From Halopenitus salinus (GTDB lineage Archaea; Halobacteriota; Halobacteria; Halobacteriales; Haloferacaceae), in assembly GCF_042662125.1 (NCBI RefSeq), contig NZ_JBHSXL010000009.1, forward strand, positions 1 through 64,000: 64,000 nt of DNA, written 5' to 3'. Each line of letters starts with the position of its first letter. The stretch's first letter is position 1. The notes under the pieces are model-generated. The model was not told where the DNA came from. It did no database searches and worked only from the letters and a program-made list of their open reading frames with translations. Below are positions 1 through 8,949 of this stretch, one piece after another. The position numbers were made by a program, and so were the translations under genes.

Positions 1-1
1 A

Positions 2-115
2 CAGCTTCAAACAGCGCTCAGCAATCGTTTCTTTGACTCACTCAACGAGCTTACAACAGCGATTGACACCGCTCTTGAACAACTCTCTATTCCAAAAGTG
101 AGTAACTATTTCTAA
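2..115 (+). pseudogene. 3' end of an IS630-family transposase
   Basis: The window opens inside a transposase reading frame that ends in SNYF and TAA. Its last 37 residues nearly match the end of the complete IS630 transposase at 4229-5229 (shared words SNRFFDS and LTTAIDTAL). A TACTATA like the right end of that IS lies at 120-126, so the insertion sequence probably ends near 124. The rest lies outside the window, so the copy may be intact or broken. Confidence 0.8.
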
Positions 116-258
116 CATCTACTATAACTATCCAGGGAACCCCCCGTATTCTTCCCGTGTTATATCCAGCGCGTGTCCCACATGCCGCTTCGATCGGAGC
201 AGGTTTGGCGAATCGATCTGTACAAAAGCTATTCCGCATCAGTCATCGAAAGTGAACT

Positions 259-1493
259 ATGGTGAGCGACGAGCAGACGAGACGGACGGTCCTGGGATGT
301 CTCGCGGGCGGAACGCTCGCCGGCATCGGTGGCTGTCTGCAGGTGTTCTCGGGGGACGAAACCCGTTCCAACCCCGAACGCGAAAGCTGGAAGACTGTCT
401 CGCCGAACCCGTTCACCGCGGTTTCCCAATCCCGGTCTCCGGTGGCCACTCTCGGCGGGCCTGATCGATCGGAATCGTTCGGGCAGGTGGTCGCTACGAC
501 GGGCGATGCCGTCCTTGTCGGCGTTCCCCAGGCTGCTCGCGATGGCGTGGAAAAAGCCGGAATGGTGGCCGTGTTTGAGCCGTTGGAGAACGGTTGGGAC
601 CAGACGACGACGCTGACTGGTCGGCAACGGAAACGCGACTACTTCGGCGGGCAGATCGCGGCCAGCGAGTCGACGCTGCTGGTCGGCAACGAGTACAACT
701 ACTCGGGGACGTCGCGGATCCCCGTGTCGGTGTTCGAGCGATCGAACGGTGACGGCTGGCAGCTGCGACGGAGCTAACCGAGGGCGTCTACATCGAATCG
801 ATGGCGGTGGACGATGATACGGCCGTCCTGCGGACAGCGGACGGCGACGGGCTCGTAGACGTCTACGAACGCGAAAGCGGGGAATGGGGACGGAAACAGA
901 CGCTGTCTGGTGCTGACCGGGACGACGGACGGGCCGTCAGATCAACCGCGATCGATGGCGAGACGATACTGGTCGGAATGCCGCCGAAGTCAGGACCGAA
1001 ACGTCGGCGCGCCGAATCGGGTGTCGTTCACGTCTTCAGCCGATCGAGCGGTACCTGGGGCCACCGAACGACCCTCTCCGGAGCGACGGGGGGAGACCAC
1101 TTCGGCTGGTCGGTTTCGGTGGGTGATGGGACGGCATTGATCGGCGATTACAGCAACGATACAGCGTACGTGTTCGACCGTTCAGATGGACGGTGGTCTC
1201 GCGAACGGATGTACACTGCCCCCAGTGGCCATTCCGATTGGTATTTTGGTAACACTGTTGTGATGGATGGTGATGCGTTGCTAGTCGGCGCACCGCACGC
1301 TCGGTTCGACGACTCGGTCGGTGCGGTTTACGAACTGGATCAGCCGTCTAGTACGAACGATCCGCGAGGGGTATATTTCACTGCGCCCGGTTCATCCGAG
1401 CGGTTCGGCGACGCGATAGCGACCACAAACGGGACGATGATCGTCGCAGGCGAACGTTCCGAGGGGAGAGCGGTCTACATCTACGAGCAATGA
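259..1493 (+). pseudogene. FG-GAP repeat lipoprotein, frameshifted
   Basis: The N-terminus (MVSDEQTRRTVLGCLAGG, then GGC) is a twin-arginine signal with a lipobox, so the product would be exported and lipid-anchored. The rest consists of FG-GAP-type blades, recurring words such as GDAVLVGVP, GETILVGMP and GDALLVGAP, which usually form a beta-propeller. The first frame stops at 777 after 172 residues. The same protein continues in another frame (ELTEG, then the frame holding the ATG at 801) to 1493. One missing base near 768-770 explains the break. Either the gene is dead or the base is a sequencing error. The two parts total about 410 residues, a plausible full length. Its function is unknown. 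Confidence 0.75.
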
Positions 1494-1638
1494 CTCCCGT
1501 CGCTCCCGGAACGTGGGTTTTCCGTATGCAGCAACCCCCGGACGACGTGGTCGAACCACTTTAGTCTTCAACAGCTCGTGGGTCCAGTCCCGATGTTGGC
1601 GGTGTTTCGACGGACGGGACTCAATGGGTACCAGCCGT

Positions 1639-1989
1639 TCAGTCCTTGGGTTCGATCTTGCCGGCAAACGTCTGGAACTCGATCGTCTCGGCAGGGATGT
1701 AGAAGGTATCCGTACAGAACTCATAGACGTTGTCCGGCGTTTCGCCGTGCCAGAGGAGATAGGCAAACTCGTCTTCAACGATCGTATCGATCACTTCGAT
1801 CGTCGACCCCTCCTGTCCGAACTCGTCGAAGATGTCCGCGAACAGGCCCTCGATCTCAGTCATCCCGCGAAAGACGCCGAGGTTCGTGACGACGGTCGAC
1901 TCCTCCGCGTAGTCGATCATGACCTCGTCTAAATCCTGAGTGGCGAACGCCTCCAAGTGATGGTCGAGTACGGCTTCGGTATCGCTCAT
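1639..1989 (-). CDS. SnoaL-like / NTF2-fold protein
   Basis: This 116-residue protein has the pattern of small SnoaL-like NTF2-fold proteins: an N-terminal helix (VLDHHLEAFATQDLDEVM), a DYAEES strand start, VFRGMTEIEGLF and a C-terminal beta sheet. The start at 1989 (MSDTEAV) fits the fold; the frame is open 12 codons further up, but that extension (MLLIVILSRGFP) is unlike the family. Members are enzymes, ligand binders or stress proteins, and no substrate can be read from the sequence. It lies just outside the integrated element. Confidence 0.7.
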   Translation of the reverse strand: MSDTEAVLDHHLEAFATQDLDEVMIDYAEESTVVTNLGVFRGMTEIEGLFADIFDEFGQEGSTIEVIDTIVEDEFAYLLWHGETPDNVYEFCTDTFYIPAETIEFQTFAGKIEPKD

Positions 1990-2117
1990 TGGAAATCCAC
2001 GTGAGAGTATGACAATCAATAGCAATAAGTATTGACCATCTCACACGACGGGGACACAACGATCATGAAAAGGAGATACTGCTGCCACGACAGTACTATT
2101 AATCGTGCGGATTCCGG

Positions 2118-2132
2118 ATGGGTTGGGGCGGA
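2118..2132 (+). repeat. attL: copy of the 3' end of tRNA-Val
   Basis: ATGGGTTGGGGCGGA occurs here and, in the same orientation, at 35968-35982, where it is the acceptor and T-arm end of the tRNA-Val gene. The similarity extends upstream: bases 2105-2132 match 35955-35982 at 24 of 28 positions. An integrase gene starts 80 bases away. This is the layout left by tRNA-targeted integration. Confidence 0.8.
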
Positions 2133-2212
2133 CTAATTTCGAGGTGCGCTAGTTCGCTTCTCCCCCGATTTCGGCCGCTTCACGCCTTCTACACGGGGCT
2201 CGTGAAAATAGA

Positions 2213-3208
2213 ATGAGCGACAATCACGACCTCGATCCGATCGATCCGAGCACCGCGCGCGAGCTGTTTCTCGACCACAAGGCGACCCACTGTACCGAGA
2301 AGACGGTTCGGAGTCACAAGTACCGATCCAAGCACTTCAGCACGTGGTGCGACGAGAACGGCATCGACAACATGAACGACCTCTCCGGCCGGGACCTCCA
2401 CAAGTTCCGGCTCTGGCACATGGAGGAGCACGACATCAACAAGATGTCGCTGCGCCACCAGATGTGCTCGCTGCGCGTGTTCCTGAAGTGGGCCGCTTCC
2501 ATCGAGGCCGTCCCGCCGAACCTCTACGACAAGGTCATGGTTCCGACGCTCAGCCCCGGGCAACGGCAGCGCGACGACATGCTCGAGGCCGATGCGGCCG
2601 AGGCGGTCCTCGAACACCTCTGGAAGTTTCACTTCGCCTCCCGGGAGCACGCCATCATCGCGCTGCTCTGGGAGACGGGCATTAGACTGGGCGCGGCAAA
2701 CTCCATCGACCTGAGCGACGTCAACGTCGACGACGGATACATCAGACTTGTGCACCGACCCGAGGAAGGAACCACTCTGAAGAACGGTAAGAGCGGCGAA
2801 CGGCCCGTCGCGATTACCGACGAGCTCGCCGAGGTGCTTCGGGCGTTCGTCGAGCACGACCGTGCTGACGAGGTCGACGACTACGGCCGAGAGCCGCTCT
2901 TCACGAGCTGTTACGGTCGCTTGAGCCGAACCGGGATCCGTCGGGCAGTATACAAGACGACCGCACCGTGTTTCAGGGACGCCCCGTGCCCGGGTTGTGA
3001 AGACGACTCCGATACTCCCTGTCCGGAGTCCGTGAGTCCGCACGCGATTCGGAGAGGCAGTATTACGCACTTCCTGACTGAGGACGTGCCGACGGAGGTA
3101 GTAAGCGATCGAATGAACGTGAGCCGTGACGTGCTCGAACAGCACTACGATCGGAGATCAGAGGAGGTCAAGCTAGAGCAGCGACGAGGGTATCTCGAGA
3201 ACATCTGA
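2213..3208 (+). CDS. tyrosine recombinase (element integrase)
   Basis: This is a phage-integrase-family protein of 331 residues. An N-terminal SAM-like DNA-binding domain (about 10-110) is followed by the catalytic domain. Visible catalytic positions are Arg in GIRLGA (near 158), a Lys in LKNGKSGE, the HxxR box HAIRRG (near 277) and the Tyr in EQHYDRR (near 311). A cysteine cluster (CFRDAPCPGC and CPES) sits before the HxxR box; the second integrase at 15164-16252 has a similar one. It lies right beside attL, so it probably integrated and can excise the 2.1-36 kb element. The start is the ATG at 2213. Confidence 0.88.
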   Translation: MSDNHDLDPIDPSTARELFLDHKATHCTEKTVRSHKYRSKHFSTWCDENGIDNMNDLSGRDLHKFRLWHMEEHDINKMSLRHQMCSLRVFLKWAASIEAVPPNLYDKVMVPTLSPGQRQRDDMLEADAAEAVLEHLWKFHFASREHAIIALLWETGIRLGAANSIDLSDVNVDDGYIRLVHRPEEGTTLKNGKSGERPVAITDELAEVLRAFVEHDRADEVDDYGREPLFTSCYGRLSRTGIRRAVYKTTAPCFRDAPCPGCEDDSDTPCPESVSPHAIRRGSITHFLTEDVPTEVVSDRMNVSRDVLEQHYDRRSEEVKLEQRRGYLENI

Positions 3209-3428
3209 GAGTCTCTCGGTAGCTCCTCCAATTTTTAGAGTAGTACGACACTATGGAGGTAGATATCTTGTACAAGAACGAATTTCGTTGTTCTATCTCT
3301 ATTGATACACTCCGCATCCAGTAGGAATCGCGTGCTATTCACGCCTTGATCCGGTAAGACACGTTTCCGGACGTCATACGTATCTCGGGGGGAATCCTTT
3401 TATCAACGATCTCCTAATTGGTAGGATA

Positions 3429-3677
3429 ATGCCCCTCCTTCAAGGCGTCCCCGTCGGTCCAGAACTGTTGATCATATTTATCGTCACCGGGATATTCCTC
3501 ATCCCAGCACTGGTCGTGACTGCGCTCATATATCGGGACGCAAAGGAACGGAACAGCAGCCATACGCTCGCGTGGGCGCTCGGCGCGTTTTTCGGAGGCA
3601 TCATCGTCTGGATTCTCTATTTCGTCGTTCGAGATGAAGTTGGAACGGGGAGCCGATCTGCAAGCAACGGAACATAA
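3429..3677 (+). CDS. small two-helix membrane protein
   Basis: The 82-residue product has two hydrophobic segments: ELLIIFIVTGIFLIPALVV (about 12-32) and a second between LAWALGAFFGGII and YFVV. A basic loop (YRDAKERNSS) lies between them, and the tail is short and polar. This resembles the small 'phospholipase D N-terminal-like' helical hairpins found alone in many haloarchaea. A TATA-like CTTTTATC about 28 bases upstream of the ATG supports this start. The function is unknown. Confidence 0.6.
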   Translation: MPLLQGVPVGPELLIIFIVTGIFLIPALVVTALIYRDAKERNSSHTLAWALGAFFGGIIVWILYFVVRDEVGTGSRSASNGT

Positions 3678-3705
3678 CCCGAAGAAATCGGGTGACGGAA
3701 CCGAA

Positions 3706-3810
3706 TCAGTCGGTCTTGTTGGAACCCTCACTCGGTGATAGTTCTCTGAGACCGTGCTGAATACACAGCGCAAATTCAGCAATTCTGATAGCCTGACCGA
3801 CACTACATTT
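3706..3810 (-). pseudogene. degenerate gene end, unclassified repeat
   Basis: The reverse strand reads IRIAEFALCIQHGL and ends in EGSNKTD and a stop. It looks like the tail of a longer gene whose front has been lost. The stretch contains TGTATTCAGCACGG on the minus strand, a word also present in the repeats at 5385-5440 and 15107-15163. I do not recognise the family, and the fragment may not be expressed. Confidence 0.3.
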
Positions 3811-4183
3811 ACCAGCAATAAGGATAATTGAATTCAGTATGCCGTTCGGTATTGATAACGTATTGAAAATGGCGCCACCTATGCTGTTTTGGCCTGCAGT
3901 AGTTGCATCACTTCTTTGGGTTGAACTGGGTGAGTTCATTTACATAGCTTCTTTTTTTGGTTTGGTAGTAACGGGCGGTATTAGCTATGTCTGTGCTAGA
4001 AGAGTCCGGGAATATCATGAGCGAGGTAAATATAAAATGTTTGGTAACATCAATTTAGATTTAATGTATGAATGGAAATTTAGAATGTTTATTGAAGAGT
4101 ACAGTCCGCTTGCAGCAGCTTCCCTTCCAAAGACCTCCGGTCCCTTGGTGATCGCATTTATTTCCTTGTCCATAACATTTCTA

Positions 4184-5238
4184 TAGTAACCGTTAGAACT
4201 TTTTGCTCGGAGACTGCTGTAAGAGATAGTGGAACATCTCGACGAGATCTCCGTCAAGGAATTGCAAGACGCTCTTGACGACGTGGACGGAAAGAAGCCG
4301 ACACAACGGCTCTTAGCCGCAATCGCGTACAAGAACGGTGTCACGCAGACCGAGCTAGCCGAGTGGTACGATGTTCAGCGGCGGACGATCTACAGCTGGC
4401 TCAAGCGACTCGACACCGACGAGTCGCTTGAGCAAGCCGTTTCTGACGATAAACGAACTGGGAGAAACCGTAAACTCTCAGAATCACAGCAAGAAAAATT
4501 CGAAGAAACCGTTCACGAATCACCTGAAGAGGTTGGGATCGACGCGCCGGCGTGGACGCCGGCGCTTGCCCAACAGTATCTCGAAGAAACGTACGGCGTC
4601 GAGTATTCAATCCCCAGCTGCCGGCGGCTGTTGAAAGAAGCGGGATTGAGCTATCAAAAACCACGCCGCTCAGCCGCCGAAGCCGACGAAGACGAGCAAG
4701 AGGAGTTCCACGAAGAGCTCAAAAAAAGCGGCGGGAAATGGACGCCACCGTAGTCTGTATCGACCAAACCAAGAAATCCGTCCAAGTTGAGCCGCGTGCC
4801 GCGTGGTTTCCACAGGGCACGCGGCCCTCTGTCGAGCTTTCAGGCCAACGTGAGTGGACGTGTCTGCTGGGCGCGATCACCGAGGACGGTGATCGCTTCT
4901 TCTCTCGATTTACCGAATACGTCACGGCTGAACACGCGAAACATTTCATTTTGGCATTATGCGAAGAATTCGAAGATGACTTGATCGTCGTGGTGGACGG
5001 AGCGCCGTATTTTCAGGCGTCGGCGGTCACGGACCTGGCGGCCCGTGACGACCTCGCCTTCGTGACGTTACCCTCGTATTCACCGGAGTTGAATCCGGTC
5101 GAAGAATGCTGGAGACAGCTGCAAAAGGCTCTTAGCAACCGCTTCTTTGACTCGCTCGATGAGCTAACAACAGCGATCGACACCGCTCTCGACAAACTCT
5201 CTGTTCCTAAAGTGGGCAATTACTTCTAGTGCCTACTA
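4184..5238 (+). mobile_element. IS630-family insertion sequence
   Basis: The element spans 1055 bases. Its left end TAGTAACCGTTAGAA (4184-4198) pairs with the reverse complement of the right end, TAGTAGGCACTAGAA (5224-5238), at 11 of 15 positions. TA flanks both sides (4182-4183 and 5239-5240), the target duplication known for IS630. It carries one transposase in two overlapping frames. The boundaries are confirmed by the host gene, which becomes continuous when the element is removed. Confidence 0.88.
4229..5229 (+). CDS. IS630 transposase made by -1 frameshift
   Basis: Frame A starts at the GTG at 4229 and gives a helix-turn-helix part (LAEWYDVQRRTIYSWLKRL), ending at 4753. Frame B overlaps it and carries the DDE catalytic part: Asp in CIDQ, Asp in VVDGAP and Glu in NPVEECW, ending at 5229. 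The switch from A to B is -1 and coincides with a run of seven A followed by G at 4721-4728, a classic slippery site. Programmed frameshifting is known in several IS families, so the gene is probably intact. The joined product is about 333 residues, normal for IS630. Confidence 0.85.
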
Positions 5239-5384
5239 TATCATTTCCTTTATTTTGGTTTAAACTAGTTTTACATATCTATTACAACCCAGAACCAATG
5301 TCGGGAATAGTTATACTGGCTGTTATGCCATTCCTATTTTTGGGCGTTGTTGTTGGTGCTATAATCTTCCATTTTGATGAATAG

Positions 5385-5440
5385 ATGCTCTGTATTCAGC
5401 ACGTCACTCCTGTCAATATCAGTGGATTTCAACAGATCCA
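5385..5440 (-). repeat. diverged copy of the 15.1 kb repeat
   Basis: This stretch matches 15107-15163 at roughly 45 of 55 bases, in the same orientation. On the minus strand both copies encode LLKSxxIDRxxVLNTE. Here the reading frame runs out within about 25 codons, so it is a remnant of the gene intact at 14801-15163. The two copies bracket a 9.7 kb stretch of accessory genes. Confidence 0.6.
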
Positions 5441-5497
5441 AAAATCTGTGTTATGACCTCCCAAACCACTATATATCGTCTCTCATATTACGCCCGT

Positions 5498-6163
5498 ATG
5501 AATCGAAAAGTACTCGCAGCGGTTGCAGTAGCTCTTTTAGTAGGGCTTTCAGGATGTGCGACGATATCAGTGACTGCAGAGGTAGGGGATGCGAACACGA
5601 TCGAACGGTATGATCTGAATATCACGACCTCGACGACAGTCTATGGCTGGCTGAATGAAGCAGCTAAGGAAGAGGGGTATGAGAGCCTCCGCGATCAAAT
5701 GACGGATGATGTTGATGTGGAGTCTGATCGTATCGAGTATAGTGAGGAGATCGATGGAGATGAAGCGACGATTAACATCCAGCTATCCGAGATACCGAGT
5801 TCGGAGATGGATGCGATTACACTCGAAGAGGATGATGGTGAACTCACATACACAGATACTGCATTCGTGAATGAGTCTGCACAATCTGAAGAAACATCAG
5901 AACTCGGTGGAGAGGCTATGTCTGGCTTGGTTCTCGATTATACTCTACATATGCCTGGCAATATTGTAGAATCTAATGCGGATGAGGTAGATGGTAATAC
6001 CGCAAATTGGACACGGACAGGGGGAGAAGCATATACAAATACACACATTGAGGCGCGCAGTGAGATGCCGAGTGCACTTCCAGTAACTGGTTTCGGAATC
6101 GTCGCTGCAGGCCTCGGTATCCTGATGTTTACCTTGCTACTCACTCGTACCCGTAAACAGTAG
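5498..6163 (+). CDS. secreted lipoprotein with C-terminal membrane anchor
   Basis: The ATG at 5498 gives MNRKVLAAVAVALLVGLSGC, a lipoprotein signal with lipobox LSGC; the frame is open 15 codons earlier, but that would spoil the signal. The middle is an acidic extracellular domain rich in Asp, Glu and Thr, starting ATISVTAEVGD, similar to the LppM-like domain of surface proteins. The tail (LPVTGFGIVAAGLGILMFTLL followed by RTRKQ) is a single membrane helix with a basic end, like a sorting signal. The total is 221 residues. The ligand is unknown. Confidence 0.7.
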   Translation: MNRKVLAAVAVALLVGLSGCATISVTAEVGDANTIERYDLNITTSTTVYGWLNEAAKEEGYESLRDQMTDDVDVESDRIEYSEEIDGDEATINIQLSEIPSSEMDAITLEEDDGELTYTDTAFVNESAQSEETSELGGEAMSGLVLDYTLHMPGNIVESNADEVDGNTANWTRTGGEAYTNTHIEARSEMPSALPVTGFGIVAAGLGILMFTLLLTRTRKQ

Positions 6164-6172
6164 CACGAACTC

Positions 6173-6316
6173 GTGGTTGATGTCGACGACCTCAAGGACG
6201 CCCGCGTGTTCCTCGGCCGCGCGCTAGTCGAGCTCCCGGAGGACGTCCCCGGACGGGCTGCCGCCGAGGATACCCAGCTGATTCTCGAGGAGGTGCTCGA
6301 TAAGCGCCCAGACTGA
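6173..6316 (+). CDS. small acidic protein, possibly a remnant
   Basis: From the GTG at 6173 the frame reads VVDVDDLKDARVFLGRALVE to a TGA at 6314-6316, 47 residues. It has the composition of a real haloarchaeal protein. A related beginning (GDVDDFEAAHVFL) occurs at 13880-13957, where it breaks off. The lack of an ATG and the position directly after the preceding stop leave open that this is a truncated gene. The function is unknown. Confidence 0.4.
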   Translation: MVDVDDLKDARVFLGRALVELPEDVPGRAAAEDTQLILEEVLDKRPD

Positions 6317-6346
6317 GCGATAGGATGAGGCAGGTGAGAAGCCGCC

Positions 6347-6757
6347 CTAGATAAGCAAGAGGAATCCGATGAGGATCCCGGCGAAGAACGCTAGTATCAG
6401 GAAGTTCCCGTACCACCGGAAGATCAAGAACGTCCCTTTCATGGCGGGGTTGTCTCGGGCATCCCGCGAGAGGTACTCGAGCGTTCCGTGACCTCTGACG
6501 AGATGGAGGATCGCCTCGGGTAGCGCGACCAGGAAGAAGACGTACGGAAACACGACGACGCCGAACACACCGAGCACAGCGCCGATATAGAACATCGACT
6601 CCCGGGACGTGTTGCTCGATCGATCAGCCTCTCGCTCGAGATCGACGTCAGAGCCGGCGACCTGCGTCTCCCCGATGTCGTCAAGCGATGTCCCGCATTC
6701 CGAACAGTACTGCGCTATGTCGGTCACGGCCGTCCCGCACGCGGGGCACTTGGGCAT
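6347..6757 (-). CDS. zinc-ribbon membrane protein
   Basis: The protein starts MPKCPACGTAVTDIAQYCSECG, a zinc ribbon with CxxC pairs at residues 4-7 and 18-21. After a polar linker come two hydrophobic helices (MFYIGAVLGVFGVVVFPYVF and FLILAFFAGILIGFLLLI). Its length is 136 residues. Such zinc-ribbon membrane proteins are common in haloarchaea; the ribbon probably faces the cytoplasm. No specific role can be inferred from the neighbours. Confidence 0.75.
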   Translation of the reverse strand: MPKCPACGTAVTDIAQYCSECGTSLDDIGETQVAGSDVDLEREADRSSNTSRESMFYIGAVLGVFGVVVFPYVFFLVALPEAILHLVRGHGTLEYLSRDARDNPAMKGTFLIFRWYGNFLILAFFAGILIGFLLLI

Positions 6758-6785
6758 ACGGTCATGAGCGGACTGTCAGATACTA

Positions 6786-6820
6786 AAGGTTCGGCCGGCT
6801 GTTTCTCTCTTCGCGACATC
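6786..6820 (+). repeat. 35-base repeat, copy 1
   Basis: The stretch starting AGGTTCGGCCGGCTG and ending CGCGACATCA matches 14308-14342 with three transitions. In the second copy the same bases form the 3' arm of a candidate RNA hairpin; here the 5' arm is missing. Two matching direct copies 7.5 kb apart bracket the nuclease/PIN/DUF4209 block. Confidence 0.65.
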
Positions 6821-6922
6821 AAGTGGATGAGGCGGCTAGCCCCGGATGTGATTTCGTTCGTCTTGAGGATGGTGTATTTGAGGACTTATATTGAAGTACT
6901 GGTGGTATAATTATCTCTAGAT

Positions 6923-8563
6923 ATGAGACTCGAAGATCTTGTCGATCAAAACTGGCACCGGTTTGAGCGTGATCGGTTCATAAAGGCTGATACAAAACTC
7001 CAGGTTGGCGATTTCGACCCAGAGGAGTTCAAACATGATGGATTCGACAATCGAGAGGCCTATCTCGAGACACACGTCCCTGCGCTCGTATCCGAGACAC
7101 GTGTCCGGGAGGAGCTGAACAACTTCACACCACCCCGTGTCGGCGAGATCAATGATTCGGCTTATCAAGCACTCACTATCCGATACGGTATCCTCCGGCA
7201 ACTGATCCAGCAGTCCGACTACAGCATGGAGAAGGACGAGCTTCTGGATGAGGTTCAGGCCTGGCAGCGCGACTTGATTTCGTCATATGATGATGAATCA
7301 TTCGCAGAGTCCGACGATCTACTTCACCTCTCGAAAGCAGCGGTCGATTACAAAGACCAGATCGATGACTCGGAGCTTCATATGGTGTATAGCTACTTTG
7401 AGCTACACAACCGCTCCTGTGAACACAAACGCGATTACTTCACGTGGCTCGACTTCTTCCAGCGGCTTTCTGCAATCGGACGATTTCCCAAAGTCTCCCG
7501 GTCAGAGAACCCCGAACACGCACTGAAGACGATCGAGAAAGGGCTCTGGTCGCTCCAAGAGCAGGCACTCGTATATGAAGTCAGCCCTGATGACGGCGGT
7601 GAACTCGTCGGCATCCCAGATGATTACATCGATTACGTTCAGGACTGGCTATACTATGAGATGTCTGAGTCGAACTTTCAGCGGATGCTGGATACACTCG
7701 ATGTTTTCGACCGGCAACAGGTTCTCATCGACGCTCGTGAGGTGTTTGATGTCACCGGAAAGAACTATGGTAAGAACGCGAACCGTCGCGAAAACATCGT
7801 CAAATCGGGTGTCTACCCCAGCGAGTTGCTGAAAGAAGTGGTCCCGAAAGACGACCTGAAAGCGATCGTGGACGAGTACGGCTTGGATGCTCACAAGCGA
7901 AGGACTGACGAGATGGTGTCGGCGATTATCGAGTACTTCGAGCAGTCCCAGAAGACGGTTGACGATGACGATCCCGCCGTTGAGTTGTACTTAGATACCT
8001 ACGAAAAGATCGCCGATGGGTCGGTGACCGAGATACCACCGCAGATCCAGGATCTCGTTGACGCAGACAACCCTCGTGAGAAGATGGATATTCTCTTCGA
8101 GGACGCCACAGCCGAGATCTTTAGCGAGGTGTTCAACCTCGAGGGGACGAACCAACTCGGTCAGCATTCGAGTGGTGTCGTCGCCGACGGTGAAATCGAA
8201 CAAGATGAGGAGTGGTTGCTGTGGGACAACAAACGTCGACGTCAGAAATTTCGGCTCGGGAGCAGCACTCGAAGCAAAATAAAAAATTACATCGACACGA
8301 AAAGCCAGCAGCACGATGTCGAGTGGTTCCTGATCATCGCGCCTGATTTCACTGAAAAAGCGGAATCGGATGCGTTACAACTGGAGATGCAGGTTGGAAC
8401 CCATATCAGGTTAGTCCGAGCACGCGATTTCCAAGAGCTAGCAACGCTCTGGAAAGAAGACTACGCACAGGAAGACCGAGAATTACCCTTGTCAGTGTTC
8501 CGAGGATCGGACGCGTTCGACGTGGAACATGCGGAGAAGCTCCTCGATACACAGTTCTCGTAA
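6923..8563 (+). CDS. SAP-domain PD-(D/E)XK nuclease, predicted defence protein
   Basis: The protein has 546 residues. Residues 1-285 are helical and unrecognised. At about 290-345 the pattern PSELLKEVV, LKAIVDEYGLDAHKRRTDEM, IIEYFE fits a SAP DNA-binding motif. The C-terminal 170 residues look like a restriction-type nuclease: an early Glu helix (ATAEIFSEVF), GTNQLGQHSSG, then EEWLLWDNKRR, whose Asp-x-Lys would be the PD-(D/E)XK core. This suggests a DNA-cutting enzyme with its own DNA-binding module. It is followed 3 bases later by a helicase remnant and then a toxin pair, a typical defence-island setting. Catalytic activity is inferred from the motif only. Confidence 0.6.
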   Translation: MRLEDLVDQNWHRFERDRFIKADTKLQVGDFDPEEFKHDGFDNREAYLETHVPALVSETRVREELNNFTPPRVGEINDSAYQALTIRYGILRQLIQQSDYSMEKDELLDEVQAWQRDLISSYDDESFAESDDLLHLSKAAVDYKDQIDDSELHMVYSYFELHNRSCEHKRDYFTWLDFFQRLSAIGRFPKVSRSENPEHALKTIEKGLWSLQEQALVYEVSPDDGGELVGIPDDYIDYVQDWLYYEMSESNFQRMLDTLDVFDRQQVLIDAREVFDVTGKNYGKNANRRENIVKSGVYPSELLKEVVPKDDLKAIVDEYGLDAHKRRTDEMVSAIIEYFEQSQKTVDDDDPAVELYLDTYEKIADGSVTEIPPQIQDLVDADNPREKMDILFEDATAEIFSEVFNLEGTNQLGQHSSGVVADGEIEQDEEWLLWDNKRRRQKFRLGSSTRSKIKNYIDTKSQQHDVEWFLIIAPDFTEKAESDALQLEMQVGTHIRLVRARDFQELATLWKEDYAQEDRELPLSVFRGSDAFDVEHAEKLLDTQFS

Positions 8564-8565
8564 CC

Positions 8566-8891
8566 TATGCACCGAGACGAGCCACGCCGATCGCGAGGAA
8601 CTATACGAGCAGTTCCGAGAGGGAGCCCTTGAGGCGCTGATCATCTCCCGCGTCGGTGACGAGGGGATCGACCTGCCCGACGCGGAGGTGGCCATCCTCG
8701 CGTCAACGATGTGCTCCTCGAGGTCACAGACTGGCCAACGTGCGGGTCGGACGATGCGGCCGTTCGGCGACTCGCAGGTGTACTTGCTGCTGACGAAGGG
8801 GTCCGGCGAGGAGGACTGGGGTCGTGAGTCAACGCAGTATCTCGCCGAAAAGGGCATCGACATCACGAAACGAGAGGTTGGGAGTGTCTGA
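8566..8891 (+). pseudogene. C-terminal remnant of an XPB/Rad25-like helicase
   Basis: The frame shows helicase motifs IV-VI only: HADREELYEQFREG, LIISRVGDEGIDLP and QRAGRTMRPFG, the last being the arginine-finger motif. This matches the end of haloarchaeal XPB-type helicases (usually more than 400 residues), so about three quarters is missing. Similarity starts abruptly within a few bases of the preceding nuclease stop, so a recombination event probably joined the two. No start codon or promoter is apparent. Without the Walker motifs it cannot be an active helicase. Confidence 0.75.
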
Positions 8892-8949
8892 CGATGGCGA
8901 GTGACATCTCAGCCCCATACTTAATTACTCTGGGGGCGTAGCATCGTGT

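Larger units (their letters stand above)
3839..5384 (+). pseudogene. membrane protein gene split by IS630
   Basis: The left part (3839-4183) encodes 115 residues with hydrophobic segments (PPMLFWPAVVASLLWVEL and IASFFGLVVTGGISYV). It runs into a TAG that belongs to the insertion sequence. If 4184-5240 is removed, leaving one TA, the frame continues without a stop from 5241 (SFPLFWFKLVLHIYY, then a further membrane segment, VILAVMPFLFLGVVVG) to the TAG at 5382-5384. The restored protein has 162 residues and at least four hydrophobic stretches. This proves a recent insertion with a 2-base TA target duplication. The function is unknown. Confidence 0.85.
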
